DNA of 64,000 nt. Source: Cupriavidus necator. GTDB lineage: Bacteria > Pseudomonadota > Gammaproteobacteria > Burkholderiales > Burkholderiaceae. Below, one piece after another: positions 51,333-59,931 of this stretch; the first letter of the stretch is position 1, and each line of letters starts with the position of its first letter. The translations under genes and the position numbers were made by a program. The stretch is taken from assembly GCA_022041995.1 (NCBI GenBank), contig CP074390.1, forward strand, positions 1,054,001 to 1,118,000, given 5' to 3'. Below the pieces are notes generated by a model, which had not been told where the DNA came from, searched no databases, and saw nothing but the letters and a program-made list of their open reading frames with translations.

Positions 51333-52826
51333 TCAAGCTCCATCGCCGAGGTACGCTTTCCAGCGCGATGGGTCGGCGGACACCAGCGCCTGCACATCGA
51401 TGGTTGACTCGCCGGGAATCCGCACGCGCGTGAACACATGCGCCGCGTACTTGACCGGGCGGGTCGCGTCGAGCCCCATCTTGGCGCAGATGCCTTGCAG
51501 GTGCGGCTCCGGGTTGTCGATACCGGCCAGGCTGGCCGCGACGGTCGTGGAGGGATCGAGCACCGAGCCCTGCGCCCCCGCGATCACCACCAGATCCTGG
51601 TCCGCCTGGAAGCGCGTCGCGACCGCCCATTCGACCTCGGCGGGGTCGTGGACGTCGACATCGGTATCCACCACGATCACCTGCTTGATGTCGTAATGCG
51701 CGCCAAACGCCGAGAGAATGACGTTCTTCGCCTCGCCCTCTCGCTTCTTGTCGAGCTTCACATACAAGTGGTACCGGCATACGCCGCCCACCGACAGATG
51801 CACATCCTGCACCCCGGGATGGCTGCGCTGCAGATGCGCCAGCAAGGTCGCCTCGCGCGGAATCGCCCCGAGCAGCAGGTGCTCCATCTCCGCCGGCACG
51901 ATGGTGTGATAGATCGGGCGAAGCCGGTGCGTGACGGCGTCGACCTGGATGACCTCGCGCGGCTCGGCGCTGCTGTAGTACTTGGGAAACTCGCCAAAGG
52001 GCCCTTCCATCTCGCGCTCGCCGGGCAGAAGCCGGCCCTCGATCACGATCTCGGCATTGGCCGGCACGCGCACATCGCTGGTGCGGCACTTGACCACGGG
52101 AAGCGGCGCCCCATGCAGCGCGCCGGCGATTTCCAGTTCGTCATGGTCGATCGGTGTGATGGCCTGCGAAGCCAGCATGGTGAGAGGATCGACACCGATG
52201 ACGATGGCGATCGGCAGCGCCTCGCCGCATGCTTCGGCCGCACGGTAGAACGCATCGAGATGGCGTGGCAGCATCAGGATCGCCATGCGGTCCGGCGCAT
52301 GCACCTGGATGCGGTGGATCGAGACGTTCTGCACGCCCGTGCGCGGGTTTCGCGCGATGGCCAGGCCGGCCGTGATGTAGGGACCGTTGTCGTGCTCGCT
52401 GTGGGTCGGGATGGGCAACAGTTCGTGCAGGTTCACCTTGTCCAGGTGGATGACCTGCTGGCACGCTGCCTCGCACTGGGCGATCTCGCGCACCGGCAGG
52501 GGCTGCGCGGCCGCACTGCGGAAGCGCTCCAGCAAGCCGTCTTCGGGCACCCTCATCGCCTCGGCGATCCACGAGCGGCGAGACATGAATCCGCTCACCA
52601 CCGGAATCGCATGGCCGCCGGGCTGGTTGAAGAAGGCCGCGCGCTCGCCATCCAGCCGCTTGGCGACCGCGGCAAGGGTGTGCTCAAGCGCAACCGGCTC
52701 GTCTATTGCCGCCAGCCTCCCGGTGTCGCCAAGGTGGCGCAGCCAGCTGCGCAGGGTCAGCGCCTCCTCCGGCATGGCCATGGGTTCCGGCGCGCGGTTC
52801 ATCGATTCGGCTATCTGCCTGAACAT
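51333..52826 (-). CDS. hmfF: UbiD-family decarboxylase, probable 2,5-furandicarboxylate decarboxylase
   Basis: 497 residues from ATG 52826 with AGGAG upstream. Prenyl-FMN-dependent reversible (de)carboxylase; HmfF turns 2,5-furandicarboxylate into 2-furoate. Family motifs: NVSIHRIQVHAPDRM with the catalytic Arg, EGPFGEFPKYYSSAEPR with the two active-site Glu residues, and SVGGVCRYHLYVKLDK. It is followed at once by its UbiX partner. It is the first gene of the operon and is divergent from the second LysR gene. UbiD enzymes act on many aromatic acids; the furan role comes from the surrounding hmf genes. Confidence 0.83.
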   Translation of the reverse strand: MFRQIAESMNRAPEPMAMPEEALTLRSWLRHLGDTGRLAAIDEPVALEHTLAAVAKRLDGERAAFFNQPGGHAIPVVSGFMSRRSWIAEAMRVPEDGLLERFRSAAAQPLPVREIAQCEAACQQVIHLDKVNLHELLPIPTHSEHDNGPYITAGLAIARNPRTGVQNVSIHRIQVHAPDRMAILMLPRHLDAFYRAAEACGEALPIAIVIGVDPLTMLASQAITPIDHDELEIAGALHGAPLPVVKCRTSDVRVPANAEIVIEGRLLPGEREMEGPFGEFPKYYSSAEPREVIQVDAVTHRLRPIYHTIVPAEMEHLLLGAIPREATLLAHLQRSHPGVQDVHLSVGGVCRYHLYVKLDKKREGEAKNVILSAFGAHYDIKQVIVVDTDVDVHDPAEVEWAVATRFQADQDLVVIAGAQGSVLDPSTTVAASLAGIDNPEPHLQGICAKMGLDATRPVKYAAHVFTRVRIPGESTIDVQALVSADPSRWKAYLGDGA

Positions 52827-53173
52827 TGCATTGCTCCTGAGTCGTCGGCGTGCGGCCCAGGTCCTGACTGGCCTCACCGCACGCAAGGTGAGGCAAGCCT
52901 AGTCGGGAAGCTACATCAGGGCTAATACTGTTTATTGATTCTAAATATCATCGTTGCTGATATAAGTAATTGACCTGATGACATCCGGCAAGCACGGAAC
53001 GCTAATAGAGGGACCCCAGGAAGCGCCACGTTTTTTCGTTCAGCTGCTCCCGATGAAATGCACGATCAGCGGCTTTTAACGGCATTCTCGCCACGCGCCA
53101 CGAAATCACCGCTTCATATAAATTGATCCCATGTATCACTGTTAATGATGAATTAATGCGGCACACCGGGCAC
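52827..53173. other. hmfF-LysR divergent intergenic region
   Basis: 347 bp, AT-rich between about 52918 and 52980, containing the second copy of the shared promoter/operator element (52922-52950). Close to the LysR start is ATTGATCCCATGTATCAC, resembling a stretch at the same place before the first LysR gene. No coding sequence seen. Confidence 0.55.
52922..52950 (-). promoter_or_regulatory. Shared hmf promoter/LysR box, copy 2 (hmfF side)
   Basis: Plus-strand CTAATACTGTTTATTGATTC followed by TAAATATCA, containing TGAT-N7-ATCA (52936-52950). On the minus strand TATTAG is a possible -10 for hmfF, whose start is 96 bp away. It aligns without gaps to 46020-46048. Confidence 0.65.
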
Positions 53174-54118
53174 ATGGACTTAAAGCAAATCCAGTACTTT
53201 ATTGCGCTGTTCGAGGATGGCTCCGTCACGCGAGCGGCCAGGCGACTGCATATCGTGCAGCCTGCACTGAGCATGCAGATCGCAAAACTCGAGGAAGAGC
53301 TGAATCAAAAGCTGTTCGAAAGAGGCGCGCACGGCATGTCGCCGACCCGGGCAGGCCGCCAGATGTACGGGCTGTTCCTGCCCATCATGCGCGACATCAC
53401 GCATGCGCGTGAACAACTGGTGCAACGTGAGGAGATCATTTCCGGCAGTATCACGATCGGCTTGATCGCCTCGATCGCGGAGGGCGCGCTCGCCGAGTCG
53501 CTCGCCCGCTTCCGAGCACGTTACCCGCACGTGGACGTGACCGTGGCCGACGGCTACAGCACGACGCTGATCGACTGGGTAGCGGGCGGCCAGTTGGATG
53601 TGGCCATCATCAACAAGCCACGCGCCCAATTGTCCCTGGATTCCCGGCCGCTGCTGGACGAGGAAATGGTGCTGGCAACGAGCGCCGCCCACGGCCTGGA
53701 CCTGCCCCCCTCGGTCCAGTTGTCCAGTCTTACCCAATTGGAACTGGTCCTGCCAACCAAACGCCACGGCCTGCGCGGCGTTCTCGACAGCGCGGCGCAC
53801 CAGTTCGACCTGATGCTCACACCGAAATATGAGGTCGACGCGCTTGGCACGATCGTCAAGCTGGTCGAGTCGACGAACATGGCGACCATCTTGCCCCGCA
53901 TCGCGGTGCAGCGCGCGGTAGGCCACGGCACATTGCGCGCGCACTCCATCCTCGCCCCTCGTCTGGTCCGGCACATCGTGCGCATCAGTCACCCGCGCCG
54001 CGCGCCGAGCACTGCTGCGGAAGCGCTGATCGGCATCATTTCCGGCGAGATCCAGCGCGCGTCGCATGCCGCTGCGTCTTCCGACAGTCCAGACTCGACC
54101 AAGGAGAACAACGAATGA
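53174..54118 (+). CDS. hmfR2: LysR-family regulator of the hmfFGH operon
   Basis: 314 residues from ATG 53174. DNA-binding domain RAARRLHIVQPALSMQIAKLEEELNQKLFER is nearly the same as in the LysR at 46224, and the effector domains are alike throughout (for example LVLPTKRHGLRGVLD in both). Divergent from hmfF; its stop overlaps the start of an aldehyde dehydrogenase gene (ATGA), so regulator and enzyme are cotranscribed. Duplication of one ancestral regulator is the simplest history. Confidence 0.82.
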   Translation: MDLKQIQYFIALFEDGSVTRAARRLHIVQPALSMQIAKLEEELNQKLFERGAHGMSPTRAGRQMYGLFLPIMRDITHAREQLVQREEIISGSITIGLIASIAEGALAESLARFRARYPHVDVTVADGYSTTLIDWVAGGQLDVAIINKPRAQLSLDSRPLLDEEMVLATSAAHGLDLPPSVQLSSLTQLELVLPTKRHGLRGVLDSAAHQFDLMLTPKYEVDALGTIVKLVESTNMATILPRIAVQRAVGHGTLRAHSILAPRLVRHIVRISHPRRAPSTAAEALIGIISGEIQRASHAAASSDSPDSTKENNE

Positions 54119-55575
54119 ACGCGCAACACTGGATTTACGGCACGTGGTCCGGCGAGCCTTCCGCCGATAGCATCAACCCCGCGGACGGAACCCTGATCGG
54201 AAAATTTCCCGACGGCGGGACGACGGAAGCCGACGGTGCCATCGCCGCCGCGCGGCACGTCTTTGAACGCACGACATGGGGCCACGATGCCCGCCTGCGG
54301 CAGAATGTGCTGCTCGCCTGGGCTGGCGCGCTCGAAGGAGAGCGAGAGGCCCTGGCCCGACTGCTCACCGCCGAAAATGGCAAGCCCATCGCGCAGGCCC
54401 GGGGCGAGATCGGCGCCGCCATCTCGGAAGTCCGCTATTACGCCGGGCTGGCGCGGCACATTCCGGGCCACGTGCTGGAGCCGGAGCCCGGCACGATATC
54501 GACCATCCTGCGAGAGCCGGCCGGCGTCGCCGCCATCATCGCCCCCTGGAACGCGCCCGCGGTGCTGCTCGTGCGCTCGCTCGCACCGGCGCTCGCCGCC
54601 GGCTGCACGGCAGTGGTCAAGGCTGCTGCGCAAACCACGCTACTCACGGCGGCCATGCTGCGCCTGTTCGAGCGGACCGGCCTGCCGGCCGGCGCCGTCA
54701 ATCTTGTCTGCGAAACGGGCTATGCCGCATCGGACCGCCTGGTGCGTTCGCACGACGTGGATGTGGTGAGCTTTACCGGATCTACCGCGACCGGCAAGAA
54801 GATCATGATTGCCGCCGCGGATAGCGTGAAAAAGCTCTCGCTCGAACTCGGCGGGAAATCGTGCTGCCTGGTGTTCGATGACGTCGACACGGAGGCGGTT
54901 GCCAACCGGCTCGCGCTCGCGGCCACCATCATCTCGGGCCAGCAATGCACGGCGGCGCGCCGCATACTGGTACACGAGGCCATCGCACCGCAGATGCGCG
55001 GGCACTTGACTGCGGCCCTTGCCGCGCTTCGCCTCGGGCCCGGCATCGAGCCGGACACGCAAATCGGCCCGCTGATCGACCACCCGACGCGCGCAGCGAT
55101 CGGCGCCCTCGTCGAACGCGCCTGCGACGAGGCTGACTCGGTACTGCTGCGCGGCGCCATGCCAACCGGCGCGCTCGCGCGTGGCGCCTTCCTCAGCCCC
55201 ACGCTGGTGGAACACAGCGACCCCGATGCCTTCTTCTGCCAAGAGGAGATCTTCGGTCCGTTCGCCACACTCGAGACCTTCGCGACCGAAGAAGAGGCAC
55301 TGGCAAAAGCCAACAACACCGTCTTCGGCCTGTCCGCCAGCGTGTGGACGCGACAAGGCGAGCGTGCCATGCGGCTTGCGCGGGCCTTGCGCAACGGCAC
55401 TGTCTGGGTCAACGACCACAACCGCCTGTTCGCCGAAGCAGAGACGGGCGGCTATCGGCAGAGCGGACTTGGACGGCTCCACGGGTACGACGCCTTGGCC
55501 GACTTCACCGAGTTGAAGCACATCTGTATCCATGCGGGCATGCCGCAAGGAAGCAGCAGAGTTTGCGCGGCGTGA
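54115..55575 (+). CDS. NAD(P)-dependent aldehyde dehydrogenase, candidate furfural/HMF dehydrogenase
   Basis: 486 residues, intact. Catalytic Cys278 in SGQQCTAARR, the general-base Glu in LELGGKSCCLVFDD, cofactor motif VVSFTGSTATGKKI, and EEIFGPFATLETF and GGYRQSGLGRLHGYDAL near the end. It starts inside the stop of the LysR gene. Oxidation of furfural and hydroxymethylfurfural to their acids is the first pathway step and needs such an enzyme; this is inferred from position only. Confidence 0.85.
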   Translation: MNAQHWIYGTWSGEPSADSINPADGTLIGKFPDGGTTEADGAIAAARHVFERTTWGHDARLRQNVLLAWAGALEGEREALARLLTAENGKPIAQARGEIGAAISEVRYYAGLARHIPGHVLEPEPGTISTILREPAGVAAIIAPWNAPAVLLVRSLAPALAAGCTAVVKAAAQTTLLTAAMLRLFERTGLPAGAVNLVCETGYAASDRLVRSHDVDVVSFTGSTATGKKIMIAAADSVKKLSLELGGKSCCLVFDDVDTEAVANRLALAATIISGQQCTAARRILVHEAIAPQMRGHLTAALAALRLGPGIEPDTQIGPLIDHPTRAAIGALVERACDEADSVLLRGAMPTGALARGAFLSPTLVEHSDPDAFFCQEEIFGPFATLETFATEEEALAKANNTVFGLSASVWTRQGERAMRLARALRNGTVWVNDHNRLFAEAETGGYRQSGLGRLHGYDALADFTELKHICIHAGMPQGSSRVCAA

Positions 55576-55737
55576 TTCGTGGCAAGCGGGTCCGCACGCA
55601 AGCGGGTCCGCACGACGACTCCGGATACGACAGCAGCGCGGCCGCCCACCCGTGCCCCTAGCCCTCAATCCCTTGCCCCGCTTCAGCCCATGTCTTCATC
55701 GTCGTCCCGCTTCTGCTGAAGATCACCCTTTTCCGCC

Positions 55738-55765
55738 TTGACATCGTTCTCCCTTCGCCTAGACT
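55738..55765 (+). promoter_or_regulatory. Sigma-70 promoter of the FAD-oxidase operon
   Basis: Perfect -35 TTGACA (55738-55743), a 16-base spacer and -10 TAGACT (55760-55765). Transcription would begin near 55772, inside the first operator. Confidence 0.6.
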
Positions 55766-55766
55766 G

Positions 55767-55782
55767 ATGTAATCGATTGCAT
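55767..55782. promoter_or_regulatory. LacI-type operator 1
   Basis: ATGTAATCGATTGCAT, a palindrome with one mismatched pair and central CG, lying on the predicted start site right after the -10 element. It differs in one base from the core of operator 2. Confidence 0.7.
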
Positions 55783-55831
55783 TGCCAATGTTTCCATCCA
55801 TGCTGCGGCTGTGCAATATTTTTTGCACTCA

Positions 55832-55849
55832 AATGTAATCGATTACATT
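55832..55849. promoter_or_regulatory. LacI-type operator 2
   Basis: Perfect 18-bp palindrome AATGTAATCGATTACATT. Its centre is 66 bp from that of operator 1, about six helical turns, so one repressor tetramer or two dimers could loop the DNA. The ribosome binding site of the next gene follows 13 bp later. Confidence 0.75.
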
Positions 55850-55876
55850 GAACGAAGATCACAAGGAGACATCGAC

Positions 55877-57478
55877 ATGCAGGAACGCCGTCGGAAGTTT
55901 TATGGCTGGGGCTATGAAGGGGACACCGTCACGCAGGAGGAAATCTCGGAGTTCGAGGCGGCGTGGAGCCGGCTGCTAGGCGTCGACCATTTCGAGGCCA
56001 TGCCCTTCCCCAGCGCGGATGAAATCGAGCTTCGCTCCCCGCGCGTTCAACCGCCTGCAACGCTGCGCGAGATCTGCACGACGGACCACTATGACCGCCT
56101 TTATCACACCTATGGCGCCGGTACGGTGGACGTGGCGCGGGCCATTCGGAAGGAGTTCCCGAATCCGCCAGACGTTGTTGCCTATCCCAGGACCGAACAG
56201 GAGATTGTCGATCTCTTCGACTGGTGCGGCCGCCAACAGCTCGCCGTCGTTCCCTACGGCGGCGGTTCCAGCGTGGTCGGCGGGGTGAACCCTCCTGAGC
56301 ACGATCGCTACCGAGGCGTCCTCACACTCGACCTCAAACATTTCGACAAGGTGCTCGAAGTCGACCAGACCTCGCAGGCCGCACGCATCCAGGCCGGCGT
56401 GCTCGGGCCGAGCCTGGAACGTCAACTCAAGCCAACCGGGTTGACCATGCGCTTTTTCTTGCAGGCATGGGAGTTCTCGTCGCTGGGGGGCTGGATCGCG
56501 ACCCGCGCCGCCGGGCATTTCGCCACCGCCTACACGCAGATCGACGACCACATCGAAAGCCTCAAGGTCGTGACTCCCGCGGGCAATATCGAGTCGCGCC
56601 GCTTTCCGGTATCGGGCGCGGGCCCCAATCCCGACCGGCTGTTCCTGGGCTCGGAGGGCGCGCTTGGCATCATTACCGAGGCCTGGGTCAAACTGCACCG
56701 CCGCCCGGTCTTCCGCAAGCAGACCACGGTGCGCTTCCGCGATTATGCGAAGGCTGTGGAGGCGACGCGGCTGCTGTCGCAGTCTGGCCTGAACCCCGCG
56801 AACGCGCGGTTGGTCGAGCGCGAGGAGGCAGCCTACACCGGCTCCAGCGACGGCACCTACGACATCCTCGTGCTGGGCTTCGAGTCGGCGGATCACCCGG
56901 TCGATGCGTGGATGGCGCGCGCGCTGGAGATCTGCGCAGCATGCGCCGGCGATTGGGATACCGCTCCGTCAGCCAAGGAGGAAGGTGCCGATTCGGCCAC
57001 GGCAAGCTGGCGCAACAAGTTCCTGCGCGGACCCTATCTGCGCGAGTACGCCATTGCACGCGGCGTCATGCGCGAAACCATGGAAACAGCCGTCACATGG
57101 GACCGCTTCGCCGCGCTTCACCAGCACGTCAAGAACGAGACCCATCGCATCATCCGCGAAGTGACGGGCCGCCCGGGCTCGGTTACGTGCCGCTTCACCC
57201 ACCTGTATCCGGACGGCCCCGCGCCCTACTTCACCTGGTTTGCCTATGGGGACAAGGCCCGTATTCCCGAGCAGTACCTGGCAATCAAGCGGGTGGCCGA
57301 ACAGGCCATGGTGGACGCCGGCGGCACCGTCACGCACCACCACGCGCTCGGACGGGACCATCGCCCTTGGTATGACAAGGAGCGGCCAGAGCTGTTCTGC
57401 ACCGCGCTGAAGGCGGCAAAGCAAGCGCTCGACCCTAAGCAGATCCTGAATCCCGGCGTACTGTTCGACCCGAGCTGA
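55877..57478 (+). CDS. FAD-binding oxidase (alkyl-DHAP synthase / VAO-type fold)
   Basis: 533 residues from ATG 55877 (AAGGAG eight bases upstream); a longer reading from 55811 would run through the operator and is rejected. PP-loop FAD-binding domain VVAYPRTEQEIVDLFDWCGRQQL, VVPYGGGSSVVGGVNP, GLTMRFFLQAWEFSSLGGWIATRAAGHF, and FLGSEGALGIITEAWVKL. C-terminal half as in alkyldihydroxyacetonephosphate synthase (HHHALGRDHRPWYDKE). It starts RRRKFYGWGYEGD, a family hallmark. Bacterial members oxidise 2-hydroxy acids or related substrates; the substrate here is unknown. Confidence 0.82.
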   Translation: MQERRRKFYGWGYEGDTVTQEEISEFEAAWSRLLGVDHFEAMPFPSADEIELRSPRVQPPATLREICTTDHYDRLYHTYGAGTVDVARAIRKEFPNPPDVVAYPRTEQEIVDLFDWCGRQQLAVVPYGGGSSVVGGVNPPEHDRYRGVLTLDLKHFDKVLEVDQTSQAARIQAGVLGPSLERQLKPTGLTMRFFLQAWEFSSLGGWIATRAAGHFATAYTQIDDHIESLKVVTPAGNIESRRFPVSGAGPNPDRLFLGSEGALGIITEAWVKLHRRPVFRKQTTVRFRDYAKAVEATRLLSQSGLNPANARLVEREEAAYTGSSDGTYDILVLGFESADHPVDAWMARALEICAACAGDWDTAPSAKEEGADSATASWRNKFLRGPYLREYAIARGVMRETMETAVTWDRFAALHQHVKNETHRIIREVTGRPGSVTCRFTHLYPDGPAPYFTWFAYGDKARIPEQYLAIKRVAEQAMVDAGGTVTHHHALGRDHRPWYDKERPELFCTALKAAKQALDPKQILNPGVLFDPS

Positions 57479-57508
57479 AGCGCTCTGGCATTCACAGGAG
57501 GCAAGACC

Positions 57509-58732
57509 ATGGCAGGACCTTTGGAAGGCATCCGGGTGCTCGACCTGAGCCGCATCCTTGCGGGACCGTGGAGCACCCAATTGCTGTCGGACCTCGGTGC
57601 CGACGTGATCAAGGTGGAGCGGCCCGGCAGCGGGGACGATACGCGCGCCTGGGGGCCGCCCTTCCTGGCCCGGGAAGACGGCACCCCGACGGCTGAATCG
57701 GCCTATTTTCTTTGTGCCAATCGTGGCAAGCGCTCGATCACCGTGGACGTCAGCAGCGAGGCGGGACAGGCCGTGCTCCGCGAACTGGCGAAGACGGCCG
57801 ACGTCTTCGTCGAGAACTATAAATGCGGCGACATGCGGCGCTATGGCCTCGACTACGACACGTTGGCGGAGCTCAATCCACGCCTGGTCTACTGTTCGAT
57901 CACCGGCTTCGGACAGACCGGGCCGTACAGTCACCGGGCCGGCTACGACTTCGTTGTGCAGGCCATGGGCGGGCTCATGAGCATCACCGGCGAGTGCGAC
58001 GACCGTCCCGGCGCAGGGCCGCAGAAATGCGGCGTACCTATCTCGGACCTGATGACAGGGATGTACGCGTCGGTGGCCATCGTCAGCGCCTTGTTCGAAC
58101 GGGTAGAGAGCGCGCGCGGCCAGTACATCGACATGAGCCTGCTCGACACGCAGGTCGCGTGGCTTGCGAACCAGGCTTCCAACTTCCTGGTAGCGGGTTC
58201 CGAGCCACGACGCTGGGGTAACGCCCATCCGAACCTCGCGCCGTACCAATCGTTCGCGACCAGCAATGGCGCGCTGATCGTTGCAGTCGGCAATGACCGG
58301 CAGTTCGGCGCCCTGTGCGCCGCACTGGACCTGGGCGAACTGGCACGCGACGAGCGCTACGCGACCAACGCCGCGCGCCTGAAGCACCGCGAGGGCCTGG
58401 TCTCCTTGCTGGCGGACCGATTTCGTGGCCACGACACGGCAGCCTGGCTGGTCGACCTGGAAGCCGCGGGCGTGCCGTGCGGACCGATCCATTCGATTCC
58501 GCAGGCCTTGTCGGATCCGCAGGTGCGCTCGCGCGGCATGGTGTTCTCGCTTCCCCATGGAAGCGGAGCGATCGCACCGCAGATCGCCAACCCGATCAAG
58601 TTTTCCCGCTCCACCGTCGCGTATCGGCGTGCCCCGCCAGTGCTCGGCGAGCATACGGACGACATCCTGAGCCGCGACCTCGGCTGGTCCGCGGACCGGA
58701 TTTCGGTATTGCGCAAGGGAGGAACGATTTGA
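57509..58732 (+). CDS. CaiB/BaiF family (class III) CoA-transferase
   Basis: 407 residues; AGGAGG ribosome binding site. Opens with LEGIRVLDLSRILAGPWSTQLLSDLGADVIKVERPG, and has ENYKCGDMRRYGLDYD, YDFVVQAMGGLMSITGE with the catalytic Asp in KCGVPISDLMTGMYA, and APPVLGEHTDDILSRDLGW at the end. Second gene of the LacI-controlled operon, 30 bp after the FAD oxidase. It would activate the pathway acid by CoA transfer, for example from succinyl-CoA. Confidence 0.9.
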   Translation: MAGPLEGIRVLDLSRILAGPWSTQLLSDLGADVIKVERPGSGDDTRAWGPPFLAREDGTPTAESAYFLCANRGKRSITVDVSSEAGQAVLRELAKTADVFVENYKCGDMRRYGLDYDTLAELNPRLVYCSITGFGQTGPYSHRAGYDFVVQAMGGLMSITGECDDRPGAGPQKCGVPISDLMTGMYASVAIVSALFERVESARGQYIDMSLLDTQVAWLANQASNFLVAGSEPRRWGNAHPNLAPYQSFATSNGALIVAVGNDRQFGALCAALDLGELARDERYATNAARLKHREGLVSLLADRFRGHDTAAWLVDLEAAGVPCGPIHSIPQALSDPQVRSRGMVFSLPHGSGAIAPQIANPIKFSRSTVAYRRAPPVLGEHTDDILSRDLGWSADRISVLRKGGTI

Positions 58733-58794
58733 ACCGCAGGTAGCACAAGCGCGATCCCGAAGCAGGATCGCATCAGGAGACAGGAGACCCCATC

Positions 58795-59778
58795 ATGCAT
58801 CGATATCTACGACAAGCGTCCGCCGCCCTGCTTTGCCTGGCAGCGATCTCCGGTTGGCAGCACGCTGCGGCCAAGGACTGGCCCGCCCAGCCGGTCCGCG
58901 TGGTCTTGCCCTATCCGCCCGGCGGCGCTTCAGATGTCACCGCCAGGCTGCTGAGCGCAAAGCTTAGCCAGGCCTGGGGAGAATCCGTCGTCATCGAGAA
59001 TCGGCCGGGCGCCAACGGCATCATCGCCAACGAACTGGTGTCGAAATCGGCCGCGGACGGATATACGGTGCTGATGGCCAACCTTGGTCCGAATGCGATC
59101 AATCCTGCGGTTTATTCGAAGTTGCCCTATGACTCGGTCAAGGATTTCGCGCCCGTGATCCTGGCGACTACCGTTCCGCTCATCATCGTCACGGCGGCGA
59201 ACTCACCCATCAAGGATCTGAAGCAACTGATCGCCGTGGCCAAGGATAAGCCTGGCGAGATCACCTTCGGCTCGGCAGGCAACGGGGCGAGCAACCACCT
59301 CGCGGGCGAACTGCTCAATACCATGGCGGGCGTCAAGATGGCGCATGTCCCTTACAAGGGCGACGGCCCCTCGTTGACCGACGTGCTGGGCGGCCAGATC
59401 CATGTCGCGTTGCCGACGGCCCTGGCCGGCATGCCGCAGGTCAAAAGCGGCAAGCTGCGCGCGCTTGCGGTCACCAGCAAGAAGCGCCTACCGTCCTTGC
59501 CGGATGTTCCCACGGTAGACGAAGCACTGGGCATTAACGGCTATGAGGCCGTATCCTGGGGCGGCTTCATGGTGCCGACGGGAACGCCGCCGGCCATCAT
59601 CAGCAAGATGAATGCTGAGTTCAACAAGGCGTTGCAATATCAGGATATCCGGGAGAAGCTGCGGGCTCAGGGCGCCGAGATCGTCGGCGGCACGCCAGAG
59701 TCGTTCGACACCTTCCTTCGCGCCGAACTCGCCAAATGGAAAAAGGTGGCGGACTCTGCCAAGGTGCGGCTCGACTAG
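58795..59778 (+). CDS. Bug/TctC-family periplasmic solute-binding protein
   Basis: 327 residues with a signal peptide (RQASAALLCLAAISGWQHAAA) and the opening WPAQPVRVVLPYPPGGASDVTAR. Closely resembles the receptor at 31577 (shared NRPGANGxIA, MANLGPNAI and VPYKGDGPSLTDV stretches). Third gene of the operon; ligand probably the acid used by the CoA-transferase and oxidase. No membrane transport genes nearby. Confidence 0.9.
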   Translation: MHRYLRQASAALLCLAAISGWQHAAAKDWPAQPVRVVLPYPPGGASDVTARLLSAKLSQAWGESVVIENRPGANGIIANELVSKSAADGYTVLMANLGPNAINPAVYSKLPYDSVKDFAPVILATTVPLIIVTAANSPIKDLKQLIAVAKDKPGEITFGSAGNGASNHLAGELLNTMAGVKMAHVPYKGDGPSLTDVLGGQIHVALPTALAGMPQVKSGKLRALAVTSKKRLPSLPDVPTVDEALGINGYEAVSWGGFMVPTGTPPAIISKMNAEFNKALQYQDIREKLRAQGAEIVGGTPESFDTFLRAELAKWKKVADSAKVRLD

Positions 59779-59931
59779 CCGCGGCAAGCGCCGGCCGCAT
59801 TTGCCGCGACCGGCGCTTGCGTGGCGTTCCTGCCCCGCGGACTTGCCCCCCGCGATACAATGCGACCCGTGGACAGGCTCATCCTTCACTCCAACCTTGC
59901 TCGTCCCCTTCGTTTTCGAGGCATGCCGAAT

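Larger units (their letters stand above)
55576..55876. other. Promoter region of the FAD-oxidase operon
   Basis: 301 bp. The first half has no feature I can support. The second half holds a sigma-70 promoter and two palindromic operators, listed separately, then AAGGAG for the next gene. Confidence 0.6.
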
